DNA of 64,000 nt, taken from the NCBI RefSeq assembly GCF_023921225.1, contig NZ_CP071527.1:1082501-1146500 (forward strand). The letters run 5' to 3'. Position 1 is the stretch's first letter. Each line of letters starts with the position of its first letter. Under the pieces are notes generated by a model, which worked only from the letters and a program-made list of their open reading frames with translations, was not told where the DNA came from and ran no database searches. Origin of the DNA: Legionella lytica. Its GTDB lineage: Bacteria > Pseudomonadota > Gammaproteobacteria > Legionellales > Legionellaceae. Positions 10,501 through 18,107 of this stretch are shown here, piece after piece. Position numbers and translations under genes: made by a program.

Positions 10501-10951
10501 TGTGATGCACGAAGGCAATACGCAAGCCAGTGATGAAGAAGTGGAACAAATTGTTGCGTTGGCTCATGAGTTATTGGGAAGGACTTTTAGAGATAAGGAC
10601 GATAAACAAAGATTAATAGATTGGAACGATATACTTTTCGTTGCTCCTTACAATTATCAAGTCAATAAACTTAGAGCAGCCCTTGGAGATAAGGCCAGAG
10701 TGGGAAGTGTGGACAAGTTCCAGGGGCAAGAGGCGCCCGTTGTCATTCTAAGCATGTGTGCAAGTAGTGCCAACGAATCGCCTCGCGGTTTAAGTTTTTT
10801 ATTTGACAAGAATCGCATTAATGTCGCTGTATCAAGGGCGCAATGTATGGCGGTTATTGTTTATGCTCCGGCTTTGTTGGAGTATGTACCGGGAAATATC
10901 GAACAAATCTCTATGATGAACATGTTTTGTCAGTTGGTGAATGATTACTGA
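7523..10951 (+). CDS. RecB-like nuclease / RNase H-like exonuclease / SF1 helicase fusion (TM0106 family)
   Basis: This 1142-residue protein carries three enzymatic modules. Residues 1-200 are a Cas4/RecB-type PD-(D/E)xK nuclease: Asp121 in GYADFLV, then WDTK (Asp141, Lys143) and the following QLCCYAEML helix. Residues about 320-510 are a DEDD-type RNase H-like exonuclease: FFDIEGFP (Asp329, Glu331), then HYASYE and YNIDDCNSTQ. Residues about 740-1140 are a Upf1/Dna2-like superfamily I helicase: GPPGAGKT at 766-773, FIDEAGQ (Asp875, Glu876), GTTYRMH, VDKFQGQEAPVVI, and VAVSRAQ as motif VI. The first two modules match the TM0106 family of predicted nucleases. Helicase-nuclease fusions of this kind suggest DNA repair or defence against foreign DNA; which one is not decided by the sequence. 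It starts at ATG 7523 after AAGAAGGG and stands in an accessory region beside a tRNA. Confidence 0.85.
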   Translation: MIKNKGKFEMYLESDKIIFSPSDLTQFMDSPFASWMEHLAITHQDLLPAPDKNDELLGVLHDMGNQHESEILEGFEASGLTVANLDKRTDSYQATLEAMKKGVDIIYQAHLELLPFRGYADFLVKVEGKSVFGNYCYEVWDTKLAKSVKPYFLVQLCCYAEMLEAMQHSSAEHITVVLGNKEQKRFRINDYFYFYKNLKHKFLSEHQHFEPNKCPDPASSRSWGRWGAYAESLLLEVDHLIQVATITSGQIKKLNKAGIKTMTALAEATVNNVKGIKPELFERLKAQAKIQKESIGKEIPAYQLIRNDDGTKQGLSLLPPLSPNDIFFDIEGFPLEDGGLEYLWGVTYFDDNNQRQYMDFWAHNRDQEKESFRAFIEWAYQRWQQDSSMHIYHYASYEITACRKLMGRYGVCEYEVDQLLRNEVFVDLYKIVKGALLIGEPRYSIKNVEHLYRAKRDTEVGSGGDSVVVYERWRENPDGDTWQTSKILNDIRSYNIDDCNSTQELVVWLRDKQQSNGIHFLGKTELVESEIEEETNEGIKLRDNLLAQASQLKEAGHEQLAKINTVMAWSIEFHRRESKPVFWRLFDRLGLSHEELLDDIDCLAFCYRTEKLPYKPTPKAHNLVYEYSFDPDQEFKGNSKDYYLLGKEAPNGKNIKATFNAEGSDLEHGIIALQIKDEPDSPLTLIPNEYVNPKPIPQAITKQAKALITGKLEQTAIIDFLGKSAPRIKGYLSGQAIAPSHAPKQRLNEIIQAVINLDNSYLTIQGPPGAGKTYTGKHLIAELVKRGKKVGISSNSHKAINNLLISTAKYCHEEGIPGYFACTRNTEEAIDDLKINVLDNNNIAGFIQAGCVVGTTAWGFARDDLENAFDYLFIDEAGQVSVANLIAMSRSTSNIILMGDQMQLGQPSQGSHPEDSGLSILDYLLHSTPTIPDDMGVFLGTTYRMHSAVNRFISEAIYEGKLETDPENDKQLITIPVGYNGLLSKEAGIIAVPVMHEGNTQASDEEVEQIVALAHELLGRTFRDKDDKQRLIDWNDILFVAPYNYQVNKLRAALGDKARVGSVDKFQGQEAPVVILSMCASSANESPRGLSFLFDKNRINVAVSRAQCMAVIVYAPALLEYVPGNIEQISMMNMFCQLVNDY

Positions 10952-10990
10952 GTAGTAAAAGCCTCTTTACAGAGGCTATCGGTATTAGCT

Positions 10991-11638
10991 ATGGGGTGGG
11001 ATTATATAGGACGTGTACGAGGAATCACTCAGTATGATGCAGGAGGCGAATTTTATGCGATTAAAACGGTGTTTTCACAGGCCACGAATAAAGCACGTTA
11101 CTTAGGATTTTGGGCTATCGCGAAAACCAATGTCCTCCTTCATCATGTGGTCCTTTACAAAGGAACGCCTAAAGGGCGTTATCAAATGACCAAAACGAAA
11201 AAACCTGCCCAAGGCAAGGACTCTAGGAAATACAGTGCCTCATGGAGAGAACCTTGGTTCCTTGTGACGTCTTTAGAGGAAGTTAAAGAACACCCTAATC
11301 TCGCTCGCATTAAATACACACGAAGAATGACCATTGAAGAAAGCTTTAGAGATACTAAGTCGACTCGATTTGGCTTTAGCTTCGATAACAACATCACCTT
11401 CAAACCAGAACGATATACAGTTTGGTTACTACTCGCGGCCATTGCTAGCCTCATTGCCTGGATTACGGGGGCTTCAGCGGAGAAATTAAAATTACATTAT
11501 GATTTTCAAGCAAACTCTTATAAACATCGGAGGGTCTTGTCTTTCTTTTATCTAGGATGCCAGCTGATTAGGAAAAAAATAAACGTTGAGACTCATTGGG
11601 AGATAATTTTAGAGGAGCATAATACATGCTCCTCTTAA
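10991..11638 (+). pseudogene. IS4-type transposase, 3' fragment
   Basis: This 215-codon open frame matches the C-terminal half of IS4/IS10-type DDE transposases. It begins at the GWDYIGRVRG region and contains the YTRRMTIEESFRDTKSTRFG block with the catalytic Glu (YREK-like motif), followed by the usual hydrophobic helix. IS10-class transposases are about 400 residues, so the N-terminal half with the first two catalytic Asp is missing. It is not found in the 40 bases between this frame and the helicase stop. It is therefore a remnant, probably inactive. A hairpin GAGGAGCAT..ATGCTCCTC (about 11611-11636) overlaps its 3' end and may be the old terminator. Confidence 0.8.
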
Positions 11639-11657
11639 TTAAAACGAGTCGATACCT

Positions 11658-11678
11658 CAGGCCATGGGCCCGACCTAC
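11658..11678. repeat. Dispersed palindromic repeat, copy 1
   Basis: The sequence CAGGCCATGGGCCCGACCTAC is related to the copies at 15848, 17058, 19868, 39330 and 44217. The core GGGCCATGGGCCC is palindromic and followed by a conserved CCTAC. It is intergenic, just after the transposase fragment. Confidence 0.7.
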
Positions 11679-11740
11679 TTATTCTATTGTTGTTATGGTA
11701 AAATTAATTGCTAAATGGATAAATAAAGCGCTTTCTGGAT

Positions 11741-13159
11741 ATGCCTAAATTATTACGTACTCAGCTTGACGAAATTTTACTAGATTATGAACAAATTGCT
11801 CACCAAGATCCTTATCAATTAAGGTTAAAAATTCCAGCAAAGGAAATATGGCGTTTTTTCATTGATGGGTGGAAGCAGGAAAAGGGGCGGAATTTAAGCG
11901 AGCATCCAGTTTTTTTGTTATCACCCCTATATGCCTTTTTTCAACGTAACTCTCTTTCATGCACTATTCAACACTGCTTAAAACAAGGGCATCTATTATC
12001 AAGTGCTTTGGGCAAGTTATTGGATAGTAGAAAGTGGATTTTAAGTGAGAAAGAAAAAGAACAATTTAAATTAAGAGATCTTGTAAATTTAGACAAAGCT
12101 TGGATTCCTTTTGAGCGCAATGAACCTGGTTATTTAAAAGGGAGCGGCCAAGGATTTGCAAGTATATTTGCACTATCTACTCCGTTGACTCTCTCCTTTA
12201 TTAAAAACCTACATGCCTTGGCTGTTGGTAATGTTTTAAATACCAATTATGAGCATAATGAGGGAATAAATGAGTTTAGAACCACTTCATTCGTTTCATA
12301 TCGTTTAGTTAATTCAAATACTAGCCGTGCAGGTTTATATGAGTTTATAAATGCCATTGCAAGTGATACGACGGAATTAAATGAATTATCTATTTTATGT
12401 AATGGAGAAAAATGTAGCTTTAAATTAAACGTAAAATCCTTAGCTCTTATTGAACAATTCTCTCATGAACTAATTGCTCCACCTGATGATGTACTCCAAA
12501 ATGTTTTTATTTTTGTAGATTCTTTGGATGGGGAGGCAGATAATTTTCATGAGGTTTTACCGCTGATAAAAAAATTAATTAGCGCAAAAAATAGAAAGCA
12601 ATTAGTTCAGTACTTAAAGGATGAAATACTAAGCGGTAAAGCAACATTTTCCCAAGCCAGTACCCAACATAAAGATCCTAATGAGGTTTTGAATGAACGG
12701 ATGCAAAGTTTAATTGATGTATATCAAATTCAAATTAGTGTAACGGAAGATCCAATTATGAAATTAATGGCCATCATTAATTTCATTCAATCTTGTGAAC
12801 AGCTGCATCCATTTAGGGATGGAAATTGTAGAACTTTCTGTATGTTATTGTTAAATCATCTGTTAATGAAGAATGGATTTCCCCCTGCAATATTAGATGA
12901 TCCCAATAAATTCGATTTATGTGGAAGAAATGAGCTTCTACATTTGGTCTTAGATGGAATGCAAAATACATTAACTTTGATAAACACTGGTTCTTTATAT
13001 AAGGTAAGTACAGATAAGGTATTGCGTTATTTAGAAACGGAGGACTATTTAGCCCCAATCAGTTCCTACTTTAATGAAGTGGTGGCTGCGGAAGAGCTAT
13101 CAAGGCAAACTATGCCTCAATATTTAGAGAGAGCTCAATTAACCGTCCTCCAGCCCTGA
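11741..13159 (+). CDS. Fic-motif protein, candidate Dot/Icm effector
   Basis: This 472-residue protein has a Fic-type active-site loop, LHPFRDGNCRTF, with His356, Asp360, Asn362 and Arg364. Fic enzymes transfer AMP or a related moiety to host or bacterial proteins. The canonical motif is HxFx(D/E)GNGRxxR; here Cys replaces the second Gly and the final Arg is absent, so activity may be altered. The remaining roughly 350 N-terminal residues have no domain I recognise, with no signal peptide or membrane segment. The C-terminus (NEVVAAEELSRQTMPQYLER) has an acidic EE patch as seen in Dot/Icm secretion signals. The start at 11741 has only a weak ribosome binding site. Secretion and host action are inferred from motif and context. 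Confidence 0.65.
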   Translation: MPKLLRTQLDEILLDYEQIAHQDPYQLRLKIPAKEIWRFFIDGWKQEKGRNLSEHPVFLLSPLYAFFQRNSLSCTIQHCLKQGHLLSSALGKLLDSRKWILSEKEKEQFKLRDLVNLDKAWIPFERNEPGYLKGSGQGFASIFALSTPLTLSFIKNLHALAVGNVLNTNYEHNEGINEFRTTSFVSYRLVNSNTSRAGLYEFINAIASDTTELNELSILCNGEKCSFKLNVKSLALIEQFSHELIAPPDDVLQNVFIFVDSLDGEADNFHEVLPLIKKLISAKNRKQLVQYLKDEILSGKATFSQASTQHKDPNEVLNERMQSLIDVYQIQISVTEDPIMKLMAIINFIQSCEQLHPFRDGNCRTFCMLLLNHLLMKNGFPPAILDDPNKFDLCGRNELLHLVLDGMQNTLTLINTGSLYKVSTDKVLRYLETEDYLAPISSYFNEVVAAEELSRQTMPQYLERAQLTVLQP

Positions 13160-13617
13160 TTCGATGAGATGTATAATTTTGACTTCGTAATCAATGGCTG
13201 TAGACATAAGAGGATGGAGTCGAACACATAAATTGGATAATAAATAGTCAATATGTTGGTATTGTAGTCCTTGGTGTTTGGTTGAATATTGCTTGAAAGA
13301 GATCCTAATGGTTGATATTACAGGTATTATATTATTGAAGATAAGGGAGTTTTAATAACCCCGGAATTTTTTAATCTTAGGGTAAGTGTCCTACCTAACC
13401 TGCAATTATAAGTACCTTATTGAACGAGTTTCATTTTCAATGATTAACGGTTTGATTTTGCAAATATATTGTACTCTATGGTATATTTCAGCTATTTTTC
13501 GCTGATTAGACTCATTTAAGCCTAAAATAACGAAAGATTTTCTTCAAAATTACGCCTTTTAAACATAATCATAATGCAATTTGGCCTGTGGGCTGTGCAT
13601 GACTTTGGATATACTCA
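13160..13617. other. Intergenic region, no gene seen
   Basis: These 458 bases between the Fic-motif gene and the OsmC-YcaO gene are AT-rich with stop codons in all frames. I see no credible gene, RNA or repeat. The last 100 bases presumably hold the promoter of the gene at 13618. Confidence 0.5.
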
Positions 13618-15804
13618 ATGGAAATCAAAGTAAATTTTCTCGATAATTTAAGACTCGAAGCCAAGTTCGATGATTTTACCGTCATCGCCGATCAACCTAT
13701 TCGCTATAAAGGTGATGGCTCCGCTCCGAGTCCATTTGATTATTTTTTAGCGTCATCAGCCCTTTGTGCTGCTTACTTTATTAAGGTGTATTGTAAGGCT
13801 CGTGATATTTCCACTGAGAACATTCGTTTATCGCAAAACAATATTGTTGATCCTGAGGATCGCTATAATCAAATCTTCCAAATTCAAGTTGAGTTGCCTG
13901 ATGGTATTTCAGAAAAAGACCGGGAAGGAATTTTACGCTCTATCGACCGCTGTACGGTAAAAAAAGTAGTACAAACTGGCCCAGAATTTAAAATCGAAAC
14001 CGTTGATGATCTGAGCGCTGATGCGAATGCGATGTTGATGGACCGGCCAGAAGGTGATGCGAACACGTTTATTTTAGGTAAAGACTTGCCGCTTGAACAA
14101 ACCATTAAAAACATGACCGCCATGTTAGCCGACCTGGGCATGAAGATAGAAGTTTCTTCATGGCGCAACATCGTACCTAATGTATGGTCTTTACATGTTC
14201 GTGATGCTGCTTCTCCTATCTGTTTCACTAATGGCAAAGGCGCAACCAAAGAAAGTGCGCTATGTTCTGCATTAGGTGAATTTATTGAGCGCTTAAATAA
14301 TAACTTTTTCTATAACGATCAATTCTTTGGTGTAGAAATAGCCAACAGCGAATTTGTTCATTATCCTAATGAAAAGTGGTTTGCATTAGAAGAAGACGAT
14401 GCGCTGCCAGCGGGCATTTTGGATGACTATTGCCTCGATATTTACAACCCAGATAATGAATTAAACGGCTCACACCTGATTGATACTAACTCAGGCAATA
14501 AAGCGCGTGGTATTTGTGCCATTCCCTATACCCGTAAGTCTGATGGTGAAACGGTCTATTTCCCATCAAACCTGATTGAAAATTTATTCTTAAGTAATGG
14601 GATGAGTGCGGGTAACAATCTGCATGAAGCTCATGTTCAGTGTTTATCAGAAATCTTTGAGCGCGCTGTCAAACGCCAAATCATCGAGCAAGAACTGGTC
14701 TTACCTGATGTGCCAATGAGTGTACTCGAAAAATACCCTCGTATTCTGGCGGGCATTAAAGGCCTAGAAGAGCAGGGCTTTCCGCTTCTGGTGAAAGACG
14801 CGTCATTGGGCGGACAATTCCCAGTGATGTGTGTCACCCTGATGAACCCTAGAACTGGTGGTGTATTAGCTTCTTTTGGTGCTCATCCAAGCTTTGAAGT
14901 GGCATTGGAGCGTAGTCTTACGGAGCTGATGCAAGGCCGCAGTTTTGAAGGTTTAAACGATGTTCCCAAGCCAACATTTAATAGCATGGCCGTTACTGAA
15001 CCTGAAAATTTTGTTGAGCACTTTATCGATTCTACAGGAGTGATTTCTTGGCGTTTCTTTAGTAGTGTAAGCGACTATGAGTTCTGTGAATGGGACTTCT
15101 CTGGTACTAGTGAAGAAGAAGCAAATGAGCTATTTGGTATTTTAGAGTCTATGGGGAAAGAAGTGTATGTGGCTAATCTCTCTGATTTAGGTGCCTCAGC
15201 ATGTCGTATTTTAGTGCCTGACTATTCAGAAGTTTATCCGGTTGAAGATCTGATTTTGGACAACACAAATAAAGCGCTAATGTATCGTGAAGACATTTTA
15301 AATTTGCACTCATTAAGCACCAAAGAGCTAGAAAATTTAGTTACTCGCTTGGAAGAAAGTCAGTTGGATAACTATATCGATATTGGCACCTTGATTGGTA
15401 TTGTGTTTGATGAAAATACTGCCTGGGGCAAGCTAACTATTATCGAACTTAAAATCCTGATTTATCTCGCACTTGGTGCCCATGAGGATGCTATTGGATT
15501 AGTTGAGGAGTATTTACAATATAACGACAATACGGTCAAACGCGGCTTGTTTTATCAAGCGATAAATGCAGTACTTGAAGTCACTTTAGATGAAGACCTT
15601 GAGCTTGCGCACTTTATCGAAAGTTTCAATCGCATGTTTGGTGCCGAAGTGATGGAAAATGTGGTTGGTTCAGTCACAGGTACAGTACGCTTTTACGGCC
15701 TAACTAAGACAAGCATGGCTCTTGAGGGGATAGAGCCTCATTTACGACTGATTGAAAGTTATAAGAAGTTACACCAATCGCGTAACATTCGAGCGAGAGT
15801 CTAA
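13618..15804 (+). CDS. OsmC domain / YcaO domain fusion protein
   Basis: This 728-residue protein joins an OsmC-like domain (about 1-140; KGDGSAPSPFDYFLASSALC, with further cysteine in DRCTVKK) to a YcaO domain (about 150-560) and a helical C-terminal tail. YcaO enzymes use ATP to activate amide backbones. The E. coli fusion-type relative YcaO is linked to beta-methylthiolation of ribosomal protein S12, working with RimO. YcaO ATP/Mg features seen here include GKGATKESALCSALGEFIER and the HEAHVQCLSEIFERAVK helix. No peptide precursor or RimO gene is adjacent, so a housekeeping rather than a natural-product role is more likely. The start at 13618 has only a weak upstream purine stretch. Confidence 0.88.
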   Translation: MEIKVNFLDNLRLEAKFDDFTVIADQPIRYKGDGSAPSPFDYFLASSALCAAYFIKVYCKARDISTENIRLSQNNIVDPEDRYNQIFQIQVELPDGISEKDREGILRSIDRCTVKKVVQTGPEFKIETVDDLSADANAMLMDRPEGDANTFILGKDLPLEQTIKNMTAMLADLGMKIEVSSWRNIVPNVWSLHVRDAASPICFTNGKGATKESALCSALGEFIERLNNNFFYNDQFFGVEIANSEFVHYPNEKWFALEEDDALPAGILDDYCLDIYNPDNELNGSHLIDTNSGNKARGICAIPYTRKSDGETVYFPSNLIENLFLSNGMSAGNNLHEAHVQCLSEIFERAVKRQIIEQELVLPDVPMSVLEKYPRILAGIKGLEEQGFPLLVKDASLGGQFPVMCVTLMNPRTGGVLASFGAHPSFEVALERSLTELMQGRSFEGLNDVPKPTFNSMAVTEPENFVEHFIDSTGVISWRFFSSVSDYEFCEWDFSGTSEEEANELFGILESMGKEVYVANLSDLGASACRILVPDYSEVYPVEDLILDNTNKALMYREDILNLHSLSTKELENLVTRLEESQLDNYIDIGTLIGIVFDENTAWGKLTIIELKILIYLALGAHEDAIGLVEEYLQYNDNTVKRGLFYQAINAVLEVTLDEDLELAHFIESFNRMFGAEVMENVVGSVTGTVRFYGLTKTSMALEGIEPHLRLIESYKKLHQSRNIRARV

Positions 15805-15847
15805 TCGCGGGTAGGGGCTTTTAGCCCGTATTTTATGCGTTAGGAAT

Positions 15848-15873
15848 GTCGGGCCATGGGCTCGACGACCTAC
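15848..15873. repeat. Dispersed palindromic repeat, copy 2
   Basis: The sequence is GTCGGGCCATGGGCTCGAC followed by GACCTAC, and it matches the other intergenic copies. It lies 44 bases after the YcaO stop. Confidence 0.75.
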
Positions 15874-15902
15874 ACGCGTTAAGAATTTAAAGGATTTTAT
15901 AG

Positions 15903-16128
15903 ATGGTTTTTTTTAAAGTAGAGCAAACGACCAAGTGCCGAACATTATGTCCTTGATATTCCTGCGATAGAGCAGGGTTCTCGTGCAGACAAATACCTTA
16001 AGTCACAGTTGATGTACCTCAAGACAGAATTTCTCGATAAAATGCATAGAGCTGCTTATGATAAAGTGCCTTTGGGTAATACTTTTATCGATGATGAGGA
16101 TTGTTCAACGTCAACTTTGGGTATGTAA
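15903..16128 (+). pseudogene. Small conserved-looking gene broken by a one-base frameshift
   Basis: An ATG at 15903 after AAGGA opens MVFFKVEQTTK and then hits a stop. Moving by a single base at about 15936 (the T in AAGTGCC) opens a clean frame, AEHYVLDIPAIEQGSRADKY and onward, ending ...STSTLGM at 16128. The span is 226 bases, exactly one more than 75 codons, so removing one base gives a 74-residue protein. Both halves have protein-like composition and the downstream half has no start of its own. Either this is a recent +1 mutation or assembly error, or it is a programmed shift. The function of the intact form is unknown to me. Confidence 0.5.
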
Positions 16129-16250
16129 GGAATAATTCAGCGACCTACTTAAAAATTTTAAGAAAATCCATTAGATTGAGCGAATGTGATATTATGATCG
16201 TAGTTAGGGCCCCTGGGCTGATATTTTCTCAAGTTTAAAAATTGCATAAA

Positions 16251-16883
16251 ATGACAAAATTAAAACAAAACAATCTCCTCTCATTACCTAACAATGTCCT
16301 TTTAGACATTCTCAATTACTTCGGGCAAGAACCTCTTGGTAATCAGCATGGGAAAACATCAGAAGCAATGCGCTCTCAACTTGCTGTATATAGTGCAAAT
16401 AAAGCATTACATCAGTTATCTCATAGCATTTATGGCGTTAGATCGCGGCAATACTCCCTATCAAAAAACAATTTAATGCTGTTTAAATCGTTTCACGATG
16501 ACATTGACCAAGAAGAGCTTAAATCACAACAACGTAAAATAATCTTTGATAACAAATTATCAAAACATAGTGCAGCACTGAACTCTTTATATACCAAACT
16601 AGCCTGTTCTAATGTAATCGCATTAGCCGCTTTTTTTGGGGCGGCACAATATGATAGAGAGCTGGCTTGGTTGATACTTACACTGTGTTTATTGGTATCT
16701 GTTTTGAGTTGTATTACAATTTGTTTAGCTCCTCCTTCTTTAAAAATCGCCAAAAAAACGTTTCATTTTTTAGAGGACAGAGAATTGTGCGCTAGAAAAG
16801 AAAGAGAGTTTAATTTGCGGCATGAGGTATTTCGAAAGGAAGAAGAACTTGAAACCCAGTGTCAGCATTTAATTCATAATTAG
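16251..16883 (+). CDS. F-box-like membrane protein, candidate Dot/Icm effector
   Basis: This 210-residue protein has an F-box-like N-terminus: LLSLPNNVLLDILNYFGQE at about residues 10-28 fits the LPxEvLxxIlsyL pattern that binds SKP1 in host SCF ubiquitin ligases. Two adjacent hydrophobic segments (about 120-165, containing NVIALAAFFGAA and LAWLILTLCLLVSVLS) would form a membrane hairpin. A charged coiled-coil tail rich in Glu, Arg and Lys follows. F-box proteins are eukaryotic, and in bacteria they are known mainly as translocated effectors of Legionella and plant pathogens. The start is ATG 16251 (or TTG 16242), with no strong ribosome binding site. Translocation is inferred, and the F-box call rests on one short motif. 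Confidence 0.55.
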   Translation: MTKLKQNNLLSLPNNVLLDILNYFGQEPLGNQHGKTSEAMRSQLAVYSANKALHQLSHSIYGVRSRQYSLSKNNLMLFKSFHDDIDQEELKSQQRKIIFDNKLSKHSAALNSLYTKLACSNVIALAAFFGAAQYDRELAWLILTLCLLVSVLSCITICLAPPSLKIAKKTFHFLEDRELCARKEREFNLRHEVFRKEEELETQCQHLIHN

Positions 16884-16889
16884 AAGTGA

Positions 16890-16912
16890 ATGTAGCAACA
16901 GTCTTGAATTAA
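16890..16912. repeat. Half copy of the 42-base inverted repeat
   Basis: The sequence TGTAGCAACAGTCTTGAATT differs by one base from one arm of the perfect inverted repeat at 19310-19351. It lies directly after the F-box gene. The rest of the gap to 17202 holds the degenerate palindromic repeat and otherwise nothing I can name. Confidence 0.5.
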
Positions 16913-17057
16913 ACCTAGCTTAATCTCTGCTAATGTCGCGGGCCCCTTTAATACCGTAATTGATTTAAAAATTTTTTAGAACCATTAGTCGAGTTCAGTA
17001 TGATAAACTCACCCCAGCATTCAATAAATGATTGCATGTCACTGGGTAAGAAATGTC

Positions 17058-17077
17058 AAGCCCAGGGCCCGGCCTAC
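17058..17077. repeat. Dispersed palindromic repeat, copy 3 (diverged)
   Basis: CAAGCCCAGGGCCCGGCCTAC keeps the GGGCCCG..CCTAC half of the repeat but has lost perfect symmetry in the other half. Confidence 0.5.
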
Positions 17078-17201
17078 GTTATCTTTAATTATTAATAATA
17101 GATTTCGGTCAAATTTTATTTAAATTGTCTATACTTAAACGCAATAAACCCTGCTTCCCTAGAAAGTTTGCTTTTTGTTGGTATGTGTTTTAGAGGTTTG
17201 G

Positions 17202-18008
17202 ATGAACGAGTATTCCTATTATAATAGTTCCCTTAAAATAAATTATGCCGAGGGGCCTAATCATGGGGTTCCCATCTTATTACTTCATGGTGCTACACAT
17301 CGTTGGCAATCCTTCACACCCATAACAGCTGATTTATGTGTGTATTTTCATGTGTATGCCATGGATTTTCGAGGCCATGGTAAATCGCAAAAGCGAGCTG
17401 CCGGTTATGCATTAGAGGATCATTTGGAAGACACCCAATCATTTATTCAAGGAGTAACAAAAGAGCCTACAGTGTTAATCGGTCATTCATTAGGAGCAAT
17501 GGTGGGAAGTATGCTTGCTGCCGCTCAACCTCATCTTGTGAAAGCGCTTATTCTTATCGATCCCCCTTTGAATTTAAGTTATCTTCGCCAGTTAACAATG
17601 GGATTTAAAGATCAAATTAATATGCTCATTCAAGGACTTCGATTGGTTAATTTTGGATTGCCGATCGAGCACTTTATTCCCGAACATGTGAGGCACTGCG
17701 ATCCGGATATGCTTTCAGCAATGACTCATGAATTTGATGAAACCTTTAAGCATTACAATATAAATGAATTAGTTAAACAAATAATGTGCCCCACGCTGTT
17801 ACTTTATGGCAGCTCTGCTCTTGGAAGTTTAATTTCTGCCAATGAGGTTGGAGAATTACTTACAATTAAACCTGATATAGTACCTATACACATTGAAAAT
17901 GCCGGGCATTCACCCATTCGCCAGGATAAAGAAACAACCTTAAACGCTATAATGCAGTTCATGGAAGATAAAAATATAACTCCATTAAAAGTAAAAGGAA
18001 AAACTTAA
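17202..18008 (+). CDS. Alpha/beta hydrolase
   Basis: This 268-residue protein has an alpha/beta-hydrolase fold of unknown substrate. The oxyanion-hole sequence LLHGATHRW is near residue 25 and the nucleophile elbow VLIGHSLGAMVG near residue 98. The acid lies near LLYGSSAL and the catalytic His in ENAGHSPIRQD near residue 240. The ATG at 17202, with AGAGG 7 bases upstream, is preferred over a TTG nine codons earlier. It converges on the THI5-like gene, with about 100 bases between the stops. It has no signal peptide, so it should be cytoplasmic. The specific esterase, lipase or dehalogenase activity cannot be told. Confidence 0.8.
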   Translation: MNEYSYYNSSLKINYAEGPNHGVPILLLHGATHRWQSFTPITADLCVYFHVYAMDFRGHGKSQKRAAGYALEDHLEDTQSFIQGVTKEPTVLIGHSLGAMVGSMLAAAQPHLVKALILIDPPLNLSYLRQLTMGFKDQINMLIQGLRLVNFGLPIEHFIPEHVRHCDPDMLSAMTHEFDETFKHYNINELVKQIMCPTLLLYGSSALGSLISANEVGELLTIKPDIVPIHIENAGHSPIRQDKETTLNAIMQFMEDKNITPLKVKGKT

Positions 18009-18107
18009 AGTTTAGATTTAAACCTTGTTTGAAAAATTTAGAAATAAACTGATACCAATTTTGGCACCAGTTTGAAATTTAAGAAAATACCTTATCTCAA
18101 CATGTGA

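Noticed and set aside
6086..13159. Prophage or intact integrative element at tRNA-Pro
   Set aside because: No integrase, no phage structural genes and no visible duplicated tRNA 3' end in the window.
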